Source: Bacteroidota bacterium (GTDB taxonomy: Bacteria > Bacteroidota > Bacteroidia > Bacteroidales > GCA-2748055). From it: a stretch of DNA of 9,724 nt. Position 1 is the stretch's first letter; the number at the start of each line of letters is the position of its first letter. Shown piece after piece: positions 1 through 7,460 of this stretch. The DNA is taken from the NCBI GenBank assembly GCA_024244665.1, contig JAAEOI010000440.1, positions 1 through 9,724 on the forward strand, given 5' to 3'. The notes below the pieces were generated by a model that worked only from the letters and a program-made list of their open reading frames with translations, had not been told where the DNA came from and did not search any database. The translations under genes and the position numbers were made by a program.

Positions 1-1804
1 CCAATGTATCGGCAATGTCGTCGGCACTTTCAATGCCCAGCTCTTCAAGTTGTTCTCTTATGCTCTTCCTGAATTCTCGCAATTCATTTGATGAATGAAA
101 TGTTGTTTGATCCAAACTTTTACCAAGTAGTAAATTGTAATCATCCAATTTATCCTCTGGTAGCAGTCTGAAAAGCTTCTGCTGTTTTAGTATTGAATCT
201 TTCAGGCTGTAAACATTGGATTCGTTTGAGGCTTTTATCGCTCCCAAAGGAGTGTTTACTTCATGGGCTATTCCTGCAATCAACTGCCCGAGGGATGCCA
301 TTTTTTCGGATTGTATCAGCTGGCTTTGCGATTCTTTCAGCTGTTTAAGGGCTGTTGCCAGCTCTTCTTTTTGTTCCTGTAGTATGATATTGGCTTTTCG
401 TCTTTGTGATAAATTGCGCCACACCAGCAAAACAATCAGTACCATAAGAATAAATCCTGCAATAAAAGAGTTGCGGATTATAATTTGGCGTTTGGCTTCT
501 TCTGTAATCAGGGCATCCTTTTTCTCCTGCTCTAGTTGTATGGTCTGTTTCTCTTTATCAAATTGATATTGCATCTCAACACCTGTGATATTCTGTATAT
601 TTTCTTCGTTTATCATTTTGTCACTCAACTCTTTATGAGCAACGTGATACTCATAGGCTTTTTTATATCTGCCAGTCGTATAATTGATTTCTGAAAGGAC
701 CCTGTTGCTGATTATCAGTAATTCCAATTGCCCACTATCATTAGCTAATTTGAGAGCCTTTAAGGCACAATCTTCAGCTTGACTATATTTACCAATTTTT
801 AAATATACCTCTCCCAAAAAACAGAGTATCCTTGGTTGATGTGGTAAATCATCAATCTCCCGGTTTATAGCATATGCAGTTTCAAGATTTTCCAAAGCAG
901 AATTGTAATCCTGCATATGTAAATATATATACCCGATGTTATAGTACAAATGTTGTTCTCTAAACTTATTATTGAAAAAAAAAGCAGAATTTAATGCGCT
1001 TATATTAATTTCAAGAGACTTCTCATAATCACCCATGTTGAAATAAGTACATGCCTTATTGACCAATATTCTCGCAACAGATAGCGAATCTCCGCTGATG
1101 TTAGCCACACGAAGGGCATTATCATAATATGTCAGAGCCAATGAATCATTCTTCAGTAAAATAAATACATCACCGATATGGCTGTTGACGTAATCAATCA
1201 TCATTAAATTATTGATCTCTTCAACAATTTTCAAGCTTCTAAATAAGTGTTCCAGGGCTTTCGGAGAATTACCCAGGTAATAGTAAGCAGATCCGATTCC
1301 ATATAAATTAATTGCTATTTTATATTTATCTCCGATTTCTTCAGCTTTTATAAGTGCTCTGTTGAAATAATCAATTGCAGAGAAATAATCGCCCCGATCT
1401 TTATATATAAGCCCAATATTGTATAGATTAACTGCTGTTTGTATTTCATATCCAATTTCTTCACAAATCTTTAGTGATTGATGATAATATTTCAATGCTA
1501 AAGAATCATTAAATTGATAATAGTGAGCTTCTCCAATAATACAAAATGAACAAGCTTCCCCTTTTCTGAAATCAAGCCTATCAATGAGTTTCAGGGCTTC
1601 CTCGGCATAGGTTATTGACCTGCTTCCATCAATTATCCGCAATTCCCGGGCAGTTTCATTTAATAATTTCACTCTTACTGTATCTGCCTGTGTATGCTGA
1701 TCCAGCAAGTTTATCAAACTGTCAAGTTTCACATTTTGGGCATTTATGCCCGGTAATACTGAAGCGATTATCAGAATGCTGACAATTATTTGGGGTGTTT
1801 TCAT
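1..1804 (-). CDS. TPR-repeat sensor histidine kinase, N-terminal 601 codons (continues past left edge)
   Basis: The frame is open without a stop from the ATG at 1804-1802 to the window edge. It begins with a probable secretion signal ([19 protein letters not shown], cleavage likely after GINA). About nine tetratricopeptide repeats of roughly 40 residues follow at residues 42-400, with typical pieces such as [15 protein letters not shown] and [21 protein letters not shown]. After a basic/acidic helical stretch there is one membrane segment at about 444-462, a short coiled coil, and the HisKA H-box [14 protein letters not shown] with the phospho-acceptor at His514. The ATPase domain must lie to the left of the window. 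After the H-box comes a long helical segment ending in [16 protein letters not shown], as I recall from a subset of large sensor kinases. The predicted role is a periplasmic TPR ligand or protein sensor passing a signal to a cytoplasmic kinase core. No partner regulator is visible. It is A+T-rich like the kinase at 7461-9644. Family call is firm; the stimulus is unknown. Confidence 0.93.
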   Translation of the reverse strand, partial: MKTPQIIVSILIIASVLPGINAQNVKLDSLINLLDQHTQADTVRVKLLNETARELRIIDGSRSITYAEEALKLIDRLDFRKGEACSFCIIGEAHYYQFNDSLALKYYHQSLKICEEIGYEIQTAVNLYNIGLIYKDRGDYFSAIDYFNRALIKAEEIGDKYKIAINLYGIGSAYYYLGNSPKALEHLFRSLKIVEEINNLMMIDYVNSHIGDVFILLKNDSLALTYYDNALRVANISGDSLSVARILVNKACTYFNMGDYEKSLEINISALNSAFFFNNKFREQHLYYNIGYIYLHMQDYNSALENLETAYAINREIDDLPHQPRILCFLGEVYLKIGKYSQAEDCALKALKLANDSGQLELLIISNRVLSEINYTTGRYKKAYEYHVAHKELSDKMINEENIQNITGVEMQYQFDKEKQTIQLEQEKKDALITEEAKRQIIIRNSFIAGFILMVLIVLLVWRNLSQRRKANIILQEQKEELATALKQLKESQSQLIQSEKMASLGQLIAGIAHEVNTPLGAIKASNESNVYSLKDSILKQQKLFRLLPEDKLDDYNLLLGKSLDQTTFHSSNELREFRKSIREQLEELGIESADDIADTL

Positions 1805-1829
1805 ATTTCTAAATTCAAAAAAACATGAG

Positions 1830-1837
1830 CAAAATTA
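1830..1837 (-). promoter_or_regulatory. Possible Bacteroidota -7 promoter box for the TPR kinase
   Basis: On the minus strand the octamer TAATTTTG matches the Bacteroidota -7 consensus TAnnTTTG and ends 25 bases before the kinase ATG, implying a leader of about 20 bases. No good -33 TTTG is present at the expected distance (only a weak TTC), so this is a one-box prediction. Confidence 0.3.
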
Positions 1838-1884
1838 GGATAGCGGTCAGGCTTGAATAGAACTTCTACCTCATGGTCAATTAA

Positions 1885-2097
1885 TTATACAGGTAAAGTT
1901 ATCGTAAATTCAGTTCCCTTTTCAGCTGTGCTTTCAAACTCAATTGTTCCATTATGCTTGTCAATGATTTTCTTTACAATATCTAAACCAAGCCCTGTGC
2001 CTTCACCAGCAGGTTTGGTGGTAAAGAATGGATCGAATATTCTATTTGCCACATCTTCCGGTATCCCTTTGGCGAGTGAGCTTGTTTGTGCGGATTT
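1885..2097 (-). pseudogene. C-terminal remnant of a histidine kinase ATPase domain
   Basis: The minus strand reads [19 protein letters not shown], then [17 protein letters not shown], then a GTIEFES...[10 protein letters not shown] ending and a TAA at 1887-1885. This is the end of a HATPase_c domain: G1 tail, F-box and G2-box (GTGLGL). The family-like part begins at Lys codon 2070-2068. Just before it the expected DxGxGI is missing (the frame reads SSLAKGI), and an in-frame TAA at 2100-2098 closes the frame nine codons earlier. HisKA, the N-box and all sensor parts are absent, so it cannot make a kinase. It is not the missing end of the TPR kinase at 1-1804, which lies downstream of it on the same strand and runs off the left edge. 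It also differs from the end of the kinase at 7461-9644 ([17 protein letters not shown] there), so it is the tail of a third kinase. The remainder was probably lost when the neighbouring cassette arrived. Confidence 0.8.
2080..2093 (+). repeat. Imperfect direct repeat, left copy (GCTTnnnTGTGCGG)
   Basis: GCTTGTTTGTGCGG here matches GCTTAGCTGTGCGG at 7435-7448 at 11 of 14 positions without gaps, including a run of seven identical bases. It lies about ten bases beyond the point where recognisable kinase sequence ends. Both copies are at the change in base composition, so this may be a target-site or recombination scar. The match is short enough that chance remains possible. Confidence 0.35.
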
Positions 2098-2142
2098 TTA
2101 TATCCATTGAATAATTTGTATTTCTTCCGGTTCGTAATGTGA
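2098..2142. other. Unassigned junction sequence between two gene remnants
   Basis: This short A+T-rich stretch separates the kinase remnant (minus) from the sulfatase-like remnant (plus). On the minus strand it reads HYEPEEIQIIQWI and a TAA at 2100-2098, in the same frame as the kinase remnant. This might be the tail of another lost gene or chance. On the plus strand a TGA at 2140-2142 closes the sulfatase frame. I cannot assign the piece to any family. Confidence 0.4.
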
Positions 2143-2167
2143 GATGAACGAGCTCCCGTGATCTCAC
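2139..2167. repeat. Small inverted repeat at the cassette's left edge
   Basis: GTGAGAT (2139-2145) pairs perfectly with ATCTCAC (2161-2167). Inside, ACG (2148-2150) can pair with CGT (2157-2159) around a six-base loop, giving a stem with a small internal bulge. No T-run follows on either strand, so it is not a classical intrinsic terminator. It begins where the plus-strand sulfatase-like reading starts. Confidence 0.35.
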
Positions 2168-2295
2168 CCATGGATACCTATGTGGCATTCGAGCTGAAAC
2201 CGGACGTGGGAGATACGGACTTTCAAACCTGGCTTATCGCTTCAGACGGACAGGAAATCCCTGCCTATTTTGTGGATGTGGAATACATTGATTAG
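2143..2295 (+). pseudogene. C-terminal remnant of a probable sulfatase
   Basis: The plus strand is open from 2143 to a TAG at 2293-2295 and reads DERAPVISPMDTYVAFELK, then [26 protein letters not shown] closing beta-strand segment of the type FELxxGxTxxQTWLxxxDGxExxAYFVxVE is, as I recall, the usual C-terminus of many Bacteroidota S1 arylsulfatases. Only about 50 codons remain, with no catalytic Cys/Ser motif and no N-terminus. An internal ATG at 2170 could start a 41-codon peptide, but I see no sign it is a real gene. The stop lies 5-29 bases before the intact sulfatase, which suggests the two once formed a plus-strand operon whose front end was cut off near 2143. The G+C content matches the cassette, not the kinases. 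Assignment to sulfatases is from motif memory, so moderate. Confidence 0.5.
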
Positions 2296-2324
2296 TTTTC
2301 ATGCCCTTAACCAAAATTCAACAC

Positions 2325-3821
2325 ATGAAACCATCCAGGATACTGCTGACTTTACTGAGTGCCACGACACTCCTCTCATGTACCCAGAAGGAGATGACCC
2401 CTCCCAACATTCTTTTTATTTTTACCGACGACCATTGTGAGCAAGCCATCAGTGCCTATGGATCCGAGATTATCCATACGCCCTCCATGGACCGGATTGC
2501 CAATGAGGGGATGCGGTTCGATCGTTGTTATGTGACCAACTCAATCTGTGGTCCCAGCAGGGCGGTGATCCAGACCGGGATGTACTCCCACAGGAACGGC
2601 TTCCAGACCAACCGGGATATTTTTAACGGGGATCAGCAAACCTTTCCGAAACTTCTACAGGCAGCTGGCTACCAGACAGCGGTCATTGGCAAATGGCACC
2701 TGAAATCGACGCCCCAGGGGTATGATCATTTTGATGTGCTCAGGGGACAGGGCCCTTACACCAATCCACCCATGCTCACTATGGATGAGGCCGGTGAAGT
2801 TATTGAAGTGAAGCATCAGGGGTATACCACGGATATTATTACCGGGAAGGGGCTGGAATGGCTAGAGAAAGGACGGGAGCCGGGCAAACCATTTATGCTC
2901 ATGTGTCAGCACAAAGCCCCTCACCGCAACTGGGTGCCCCATGAGAAATACCAGAACTGGCTGGATGAAGTGGATATACCTGAACCGGAAACTTTTTGGG
3001 ATGATTATTCAGGAAGGACGCCTGCCGCTTCCAGGCAGCAGATGGAGGTGGGAAGGCACATGAGGGAAAAGGACCTGAAACTGAACATGGAGGGCAATTA
3101 TGCTGAGAAGAACGCTGCTTTCAGGGAGGCCCTGCCCGACATGACCGATGAGGAGGTCATCAAATGGAACTACCAGCGTTATGTAAAGGATTACCTCCGC
3201 TGTGTGCGATCGGTGGATGACGGGATCGGACAGATCCTCGACTACCTGGATGAATCGGGATTGGCAGAGAATACGATTGTGATCTACTCATCCGACCAGG
3301 GTTGGTACCTGGGTGATCATGGATGGTTTGACAAACGGTGGATGTACGAAGAGTCCTTGAAAACACCCTTGCTGATCCGCTGGCCGGGTACCGTTACTCC
3401 CGGATCGGTCAACAAGGACATCGTATCCAACCTCGACTTTGCCGAGACCTTCCTGGAGATGGCCGGTGTGGAGGTGCCTGAAAATATGCAGGGTGCCAGC
3501 CTGGTCCCCATTCTGGAAGGAAGTACACCGGAGGATTGGAGGGAATCATTCTACTACCACTACTATGAATTTCCGGGCGCACATGCAGTGGCCAGGCATT
3601 ATGGAGTCACCAATGGCCGCTACAAGTTGATTCATTTTTACGGACAAAGCCATGTAGAAGGGGAGAGCTATGATGATTGGGAGCTTTTTGACCTGGAGAA
3701 GGATCCCAACGAAATGCGATCGGTTTATGGCGACCCGGCATACCTGGATGTCCAGGCTGAGATGCATGCCGAACTTGATCGACTGCGGGAAGCATACCAG
3801 GTGCCGGAGGACAATCGTTAG
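2325..3821 (+). CDS. Lipoprotein S1 sulfatase (GlcNAc-6-sulfatase-like)
   Basis: This predicted sulfatase hydrolyses sulfate esters on a glycan outside the inner membrane. The ATG at 2325 gives a lipoprotein signal, [19 protein letters not shown], with the lipid-bearing Cys at 19; the in-frame ATG at 2301 would add eight residues in front of the signal and is less likely. Numbered from 2325, the alkaline-phosphatase-fold sulfatase landmarks are all present: metal ligands Asp35-Asp36 (FIFTDDH), the formylglycine motif CGPSR with Cys75 (C-x-P-S-R type, needing an anaerobic or FGE-type maturase not seen here), GKWHL with Lys123/His125, KAPHR with His200, and [17 protein letters not shown] with Asp324 and Gln325. 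The 498-residue length is normal, and there is no frameshift. The pattern resembles Bacteroidota N-acetylglucosamine-6-O-sulfatases (subfamily S1_11-like), but the substrate is inferred. It has no visible promoter because its upstream partner is truncated. It converges on the GH92 gene. Confidence 0.93.
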   Translation: MKPSRILLTLLSATTLLSCTQKEMTPPNILFIFTDDHCEQAISAYGSEIIHTPSMDRIANEGMRFDRCYVTNSICGPSRAVIQTGMYSHRNGFQTNRDIFNGDQQTFPKLLQAAGYQTAVIGKWHLKSTPQGYDHFDVLRGQGPYTNPPMLTMDEAGEVIEVKHQGYTTDIITGKGLEWLEKGREPGKPFMLMCQHKAPHRNWVPHEKYQNWLDEVDIPEPETFWDDYSGRTPAASRQQMEVGRHMREKDLKLNMEGNYAEKNAAFREALPDMTDEEVIKWNYQRYVKDYLRCVRSVDDGIGQILDYLDESGLAENTIVIYSSDQGWYLGDHGWFDKRWMYEESLKTPLLIRWPGTVTPGSVNKDIVSNLDFAETFLEMAGVEVPENMQGASLVPILEGSTPEDWRESFYYHYYEFPGAHAVARHYGVTNGRYKLIHFYGQSHVEGESYDDWELFDLEKDPNEMRSVYGDPAYLDVQAEMHAELDRLREAYQVPEDNR

Positions 3822-3969
3822 AGAGATTAATGGCCTCATTCAGGTACCGGTTCATGGATTTCTTTCTCAGTGAGACAATCTGTTCAGTTTCACAGAAGAT
3901 TCATTGCTCCGGCAGGAGGAGTATCACCAATCTGCTTGCATGGTATAGGGGAGGGGAGAGCTGTGAGAG
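3822..3969. other. Convergent intergenic region
   Basis: This gap lies between the 3' ends of the sulfatase (plus) and the GH92 gene (minus), where a shared terminator would be expected. I see only a short tandem AGAGCT-GTG-AGAGCT (3956-3970) and no convincing stem followed by a T-run. No coding sequence is supported. Confidence 0.5.
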
Positions 3970-6228
3970 CTATTCTATTCCCGGCTCCATCTCGAAAACC
4001 AGTCTTCCACCCTTCACGATATCCCTGAAGCTGATCCAGGGATTTGTCAACGTCTTCCCATTCAGTCTGACCGAGCGAATGAAGATATTCTCTTTGGACT
4101 GGTTCATGGTTTCGATCACGAACTCTTTTCCCGGATAATAGCTGTTATCCAGCTGGATGGTGATCCGGTCGAAGAGCGGCCCGGTAAGATCGACCCGAAG
4201 CTCGGGTGAGGTGCCCCCGTTCATTTCGAAGAAACCCAAAGCCGACATCACATACCAGGCACCCATCTGCCCTTCATCCTCATCGCCTTCCCAACCGTGG
4301 TATGGTGTACTCCCGTAGAACTGGTCCATGATGGCTCGGGTATATTTCTGTGTTAACCGGGGCTTTCCGGAATAATTGAATAAGTAAGCTGCCTGCATAT
4401 TGGCCTGGTTACCGTGGTTGATATAGTATTCATGGACGGTTTTCCTGCTGCGATCAAAAGCATGGGCCGCGAAATTCTTCTTCTCCGACTTCCTGAATCC
4501 TTCCTCCAGCCGGGAATTGAACAGATCCACTCCCAGTAGGTCCACAAGTCCCGGAATATCGTGGGGCACATACCAGGAATATTGCCATGAATTGCCCTCC
4601 GAAAAGGAGTAACCTGAAAAAGGATTAAAATCACTCATCCAGGATCCCCTAGAATGCCTGGGAACCACATATTTTAATTCGGGATGGAACAGGTTTTTCC
4701 AGTTCCCGGAGCGTTGGATGTGATAGCTATAATCGGCTTCATTCCCGAAAGATTTTGCCAGCTGGGCGAAACAGAAATCGGTGAAGGCATAGTTCAGAGT
4801 ACGGTCGGTACGGCTGATATCAAAAGGGACATAACCAAGTTCATCGTAAATATCCAGATGGTCCATGCCTGCAAGTCCCGATTTGGGTTGAATACCTCCC
4901 TGAACGCTGGTTGTGTGTTTAACCGCATCGTAAAACTTCAGTGTGTCATAGTTACGGATCCCTTTCATGTAAGCAGAAACCATCAGGGCCACTTCATGAG
5001 AGACTTCCATGACACCCGTATGTTCCAGTCCGGAAGGCCCGTTGTTGGTCCATCCGGTTTTATCATACAGTTCAATCTGGGTCCCTACCCAGTTGTTGAC
5101 AAGATCCGGGGTGATCAGGGACCAGAGACCGTTCAGGTTCCAGTAAGAATTCCAGAAGGCATCTCCTCCATACATGATCCCGCCTTCAGGTAATTGCTGT
5201 ATTCGTTCCATGGGATCACGGTAGCGTCCGTCCACATCCGACCAGGTTTGCTTCTGGCTGTAACACCGGTAGAGGTTGGTGTAAAATTTCTCCCTGTCCT
5301 CCCGGGTACCGCCTTCCACGCTTATCTTTCCCAGAAGGCGGTTCCACTGGTCCCGGGCACTTTGGGCGACCGCGTCAAAATCCCATCCAAAGGACCCCAG
5401 TTCCGATTCAAGGTTCCCCCGTGCCCCTTCCAAATCCACCAGAGACAATCCAATCTTCAGCAGAACCGGATCATCTCCCTGGGTGTCAAAATCGACCCAG
5501 GCTCCCAGATCCAGACTGTCCCTGATTTGTTCAATATTTGGTTCTGTTCCCCCCGAGGCCGACCATCCATGGAAGGATTTGATGGGTTTGTTGAAATTTA
5601 TGACAAAATAGAGGGTATAGTCGCCATAATAGGTATGTGCCGTGGCAAAACCTTCAACGGTGGTGTCACCCATGCATGCCAGGGATCCATCCCGCAACTC
5701 AAAGGGATACTCAGCCGGAAAAGCCAGGTCGATCAAAATCCGGGATTCGGCCTTTGCCTCAAAGGTATACCTGTGAAAAGCACAGCGGGTGGTGGCTGTT
5801 AATTCGGCTCTTGCGCGTGCATCATAGAGATGGACCGAATAATAACCGGGCCAGCCCTTCTCTGTAGATTTTTCGATACGCGAATGGTAGGCAGCCCCTG
5901 CCCCCCGGTACGCCGCATCCACCGGGCTGTCTTTTACCGTCAGCTCCTGAGAAGCGGGCATAATGGATAAACCTGCCATTGTCCAGGCATGCAGATGGCT
6001 GAAGGACCTCACGCTGCTGATGGCATACTCATAGCCTCCCATCCAGACATCTCCCTGGTTGTCCGGACCGGGTTGAGCCATCCCAAAAGGAACACAGGCA
6101 TAGGGTCCCAGCATCCATCTTGAATTTGAAGTCCCCGTGAACACATCCACATAATCGACAGGCTGGTTCTGGGCCAATACCGTGCTGGCCAGAAATAGTA
6201 AAATCAGACTATAAGGGGACCTCTTCAT
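3970..6228 (-). CDS. Secreted GH92 alpha-mannosidase-like glycoside hydrolase
   Basis: GH92 enzymes are calcium-dependent, inverting exo-alpha-mannosidases that act on N-glycans or mannans. A signal peptide (MKRSPYSLILLFLASTVLA, then QNQP) directs export to the periplasm. The N-terminal beta-sandwich (about 22-290) contains VDVFTGT, GGYEY and FSHLHAWTM. The (alpha/alpha)6 catalytic domain contains GGDAFWNSYWNLNGLW, YAFTDFCFAQLAKSFGN, and SFSEGNSWQYSWYVPHD, in which Glu544 matches the conserved EGNxWQY position held to be the general acid. GDEDEGQMGAWYVMSALGF supplies the acidic base pair Asp649/Asp651. The usual GNEP motif is GNQA (606-609) and the following histidine is replaced, so the mannose linkage or acceptor may differ from characterised alpha-1,2 enzymes. 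At 752 residues it is full length. It starts 45 bases after the stop of the DUF5009 gene on the same strand, a likely two-gene operon. Confidence 0.95.
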   Translation of the reverse strand: MKRSPYSLILLFLASTVLAQNQPVDYVDVFTGTSNSRWMLGPYACVPFGMAQPGPDNQGDVWMGGYEYAISSVRSFSHLHAWTMAGLSIMPASQELTVKDSPVDAAYRGAGAAYHSRIEKSTEKGWPGYYSVHLYDARARAELTATTRCAFHRYTFEAKAESRILIDLAFPAEYPFELRDGSLACMGDTTVEGFATAHTYYGDYTLYFVINFNKPIKSFHGWSASGGTEPNIEQIRDSLDLGAWVDFDTQGDDPVLLKIGLSLVDLEGARGNLESELGSFGWDFDAVAQSARDQWNRLLGKISVEGGTREDREKFYTNLYRCYSQKQTWSDVDGRYRDPMERIQQLPEGGIMYGGDAFWNSYWNLNGLWSLITPDLVNNWVGTQIELYDKTGWTNNGPSGLEHTGVMEVSHEVALMVSAYMKGIRNYDTLKFYDAVKHTTSVQGGIQPKSGLAGMDHLDIYDELGYVPFDISRTDRTLNYAFTDFCFAQLAKSFGNEADYSYHIQRSGNWKNLFHPELKYVVPRHSRGSWMSDFNPFSGYSFSEGNSWQYSWYVPHDIPGLVDLLGVDLFNSRLEEGFRKSEKKNFAAHAFDRSRKTVHEYYINHGNQANMQAAYLFNYSGKPRLTQKYTRAIMDQFYGSTPYHGWEGDEDEGQMGAWYVMSALGFFEMNGGTSPELRVDLTGPLFDRITIQLDNSYYPGKEFVIETMNQSKENIFIRSVRLNGKTLTNPWISFRDIVKGGRLVFEMEPGIE

Positions 6229-6273
6229 GTCTTGCTGTAAATACCAACTAGCAACTTCCTGCTTTTTCAGTCA

Positions 6274-7401
6274 TCAGATCCTCAGGAAAATACGTTTTCT
6301 GTACAGGAAGAGCATAAGGGCCCACTGCAGGATCAGCACACCGATAGCCAGGAAGACTTCCCCCCAGGCTTCGCTGATGTGATGCTGTGTCCAACCGAGA
6401 AAGAAACGGCTGGCACGTCCAAAATCCAGGATCTTAACACCCAGGTAAATGGTGATTGAGTTCATTCCGAAAACAATAAAGAAAGGGGTCCATTTATTGA
6501 TTCCCTTAACGTCGATCACAAAATAGAACAGGGACAGGAGCAGGGCACTCACTCCTCCTGTCATTAAGACAAAGGGTACGGTCCACATTTTCTTGATAAT
6601 CGGATAAACCGGACTAAGCAGCAGGGCCAGCAGAATGGCAGTGGCCCCTCCAATGGCGATCCAGAGCGCTTTCCTCTGCATGCTGATCTTGAATGAACGT
6701 ATCACATATCCGGCCAGGCCACCCATCAGGGTAACCCCGATTGCGGATATCATGCAAAGGACCCCTTCAGGATCGAAAACCTCATTGTGCAGGCGACCGG
6801 GAATGAGCATCTGGTCAAGCCATGCATTCATATTTGCTCCCTTTTCAAAACTACCCGCACCGTATCCCGGAGCCGGAATGAACAACTGCAGGATTGCCAC
6901 GGTTGCCATGATACCGGTCAGCCAGAGTAATATCCTTCCTGGTTTCCGGGTATACAGGAATATCAGGGCTGCAAAGAAATAACCTACCCCGATCTGTCCC
7001 AATACACTGGCATAACGAAGATCTGTAAATCCCTTCCTTAAGGCACCGTTATAGATGATGCCCAGGAGAATCAGCGCAATAAACCGCCAGAGGATCTTCT
7101 TTAAGAGAACCTGGCTGGGAATGCCTTTCTCCAACTTGGAAGTGATGCCATAAGGGATAGCTGCTCCCGAGATGAACATAAAGAGTGGGAAGATCAGGTC
7201 GTAAAACCGGAACCCCTCCCAGCTCACATGATTCAACTGGTTTTCAATTGTATTAAGCCAATTCATGTCCGCGACCTCAGCCAATGCGATAATTACTCCA
7301 CACCCGCCTACCAGCATGGCCATGTCAAATCCCCGCAGGGTGTCCAGAGATTTTAACCTCTCTCCGGTTGATGTTCTTGGTATCCGTTTACTTTGCTTCA
7401 T
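6274..7401 (-). CDS. DUF5009 / HGSNAT-like multi-spanning membrane acetyltransferase-like protein
   Basis: The protein has about ten hydrophobic segments and the family opening RLKSLDTLRGFDM, then NHVSWEGFRFYDLIFPLF. This matches the DUF5009 / heparan-alpha-glucosaminide N-acetyltransferase group (also called NagX-like). In human HGSNAT a histidine in the equivalent HxxWNG position carries the acetyl group across the membrane; here that is His58 (numbered from the ATG at 7401). Bacterial members sit in glycan-degradation loci, where acetyl transfer to an amino sugar is assumed but seldom shown. I chose the ATG at 7401 (MKQSKRIP) because the extra residues from the upstream ATG at 7434 (MAVDLFSVALG) lie over the edge of the cassette; 7434 remains possible. 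It precedes the GH92 gene by 45 bases. Its start is only 26-59 bases from the stop of the kinase on the same strand, so transcription might come through that gene. Confidence 0.85.
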   Translation of the reverse strand: MKQSKRIPRTSTGERLKSLDTLRGFDMAMLVGGCGVIIALAEVADMNWLNTIENQLNHVSWEGFRFYDLIFPLFMFISGAAIPYGITSKLEKGIPSQVLLKKILWRFIALILLGIIYNGALRKGFTDLRYASVLGQIGVGYFFAALIFLYTRKPGRILLWLTGIMATVAILQLFIPAPGYGAGSFEKGANMNAWLDQMLIPGRLHNEVFDPEGVLCMISAIGVTLMGGLAGYVIRSFKISMQRKALWIAIGGATAILLALLLSPVYPIIKKMWTVPFVLMTGGVSALLLSLFYFVIDVKGINKWTPFFIVFGMNSITIYLGVKILDFGRASRFFLGWTQHHISEAWGEVFLAIGVLILQWALMLFLYRKRIFLRI

Positions 7402-7434
7402 ACCCAAAGCTACAGAAAATAGGTCGACAGCCAT

Positions 7435-7448
7435 GCTTAGCTGTGCGG
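7435..7448 (+). repeat. Imperfect direct repeat, right copy (GCTTnnnTGTGCGG)
   Basis: GCTTAGCTGTGCGG, the partner of 2080-2093, lies in the short gap between the DUF5009 gene and the stop codon of the right-hand kinase, exactly where base composition drops. An ATTTTTA heptamer also follows both copies (2094-2100 directly; 7457-7463 after eight extra bases), which raises the interest slightly. Confidence 0.35.
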
Positions 7449-7460
7449 GAAGATCAATTT

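Noticed and set aside
216..566. Plus-strand open frame of 116 codons, cysteine- and serine-rich
   Set aside because: It is antisense to the membrane segment and H-box of the TPR kinase, which is open on the minus strand over the entire 1-1804.
1853..2110. Plus-strand open frame of 85 codons over the scar region
   Set aside because: It is the antisense of the histidine kinase remnant, whose F-box and G2-box read clearly on the minus strand.
1983..2171. Minus-strand 62-codon open frame starting MGEITGARSS across the junction
   Set aside because: It crosses the junction in a frame different from the kinase remnant and shows no recognisable motif; best explained as chance.
3950..3972. Possible terminator built from AGAGCT repeats between the convergent genes
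   Set aside because: The hexamers are mainly a direct repeat, the stem would be very short, and no T-run follows.
4684..5802. Two long plus-strand open frames (4684-5193 and 5194-5802) end to end, opposite the GH92 gene
   Set aside because: They lie entirely inside a well-recognised minus-strand GH92 gene, show no family motifs, and have compositions expected from antisense of a G+C-rich gene.
7405..7412. TAGCTTTG on the minus strand, a match to the TAnnTTTG promoter box
   Set aside because: It sits three bases before the chosen DUF5009 start, would give an almost leaderless transcript, and has no -33 box; probably chance.
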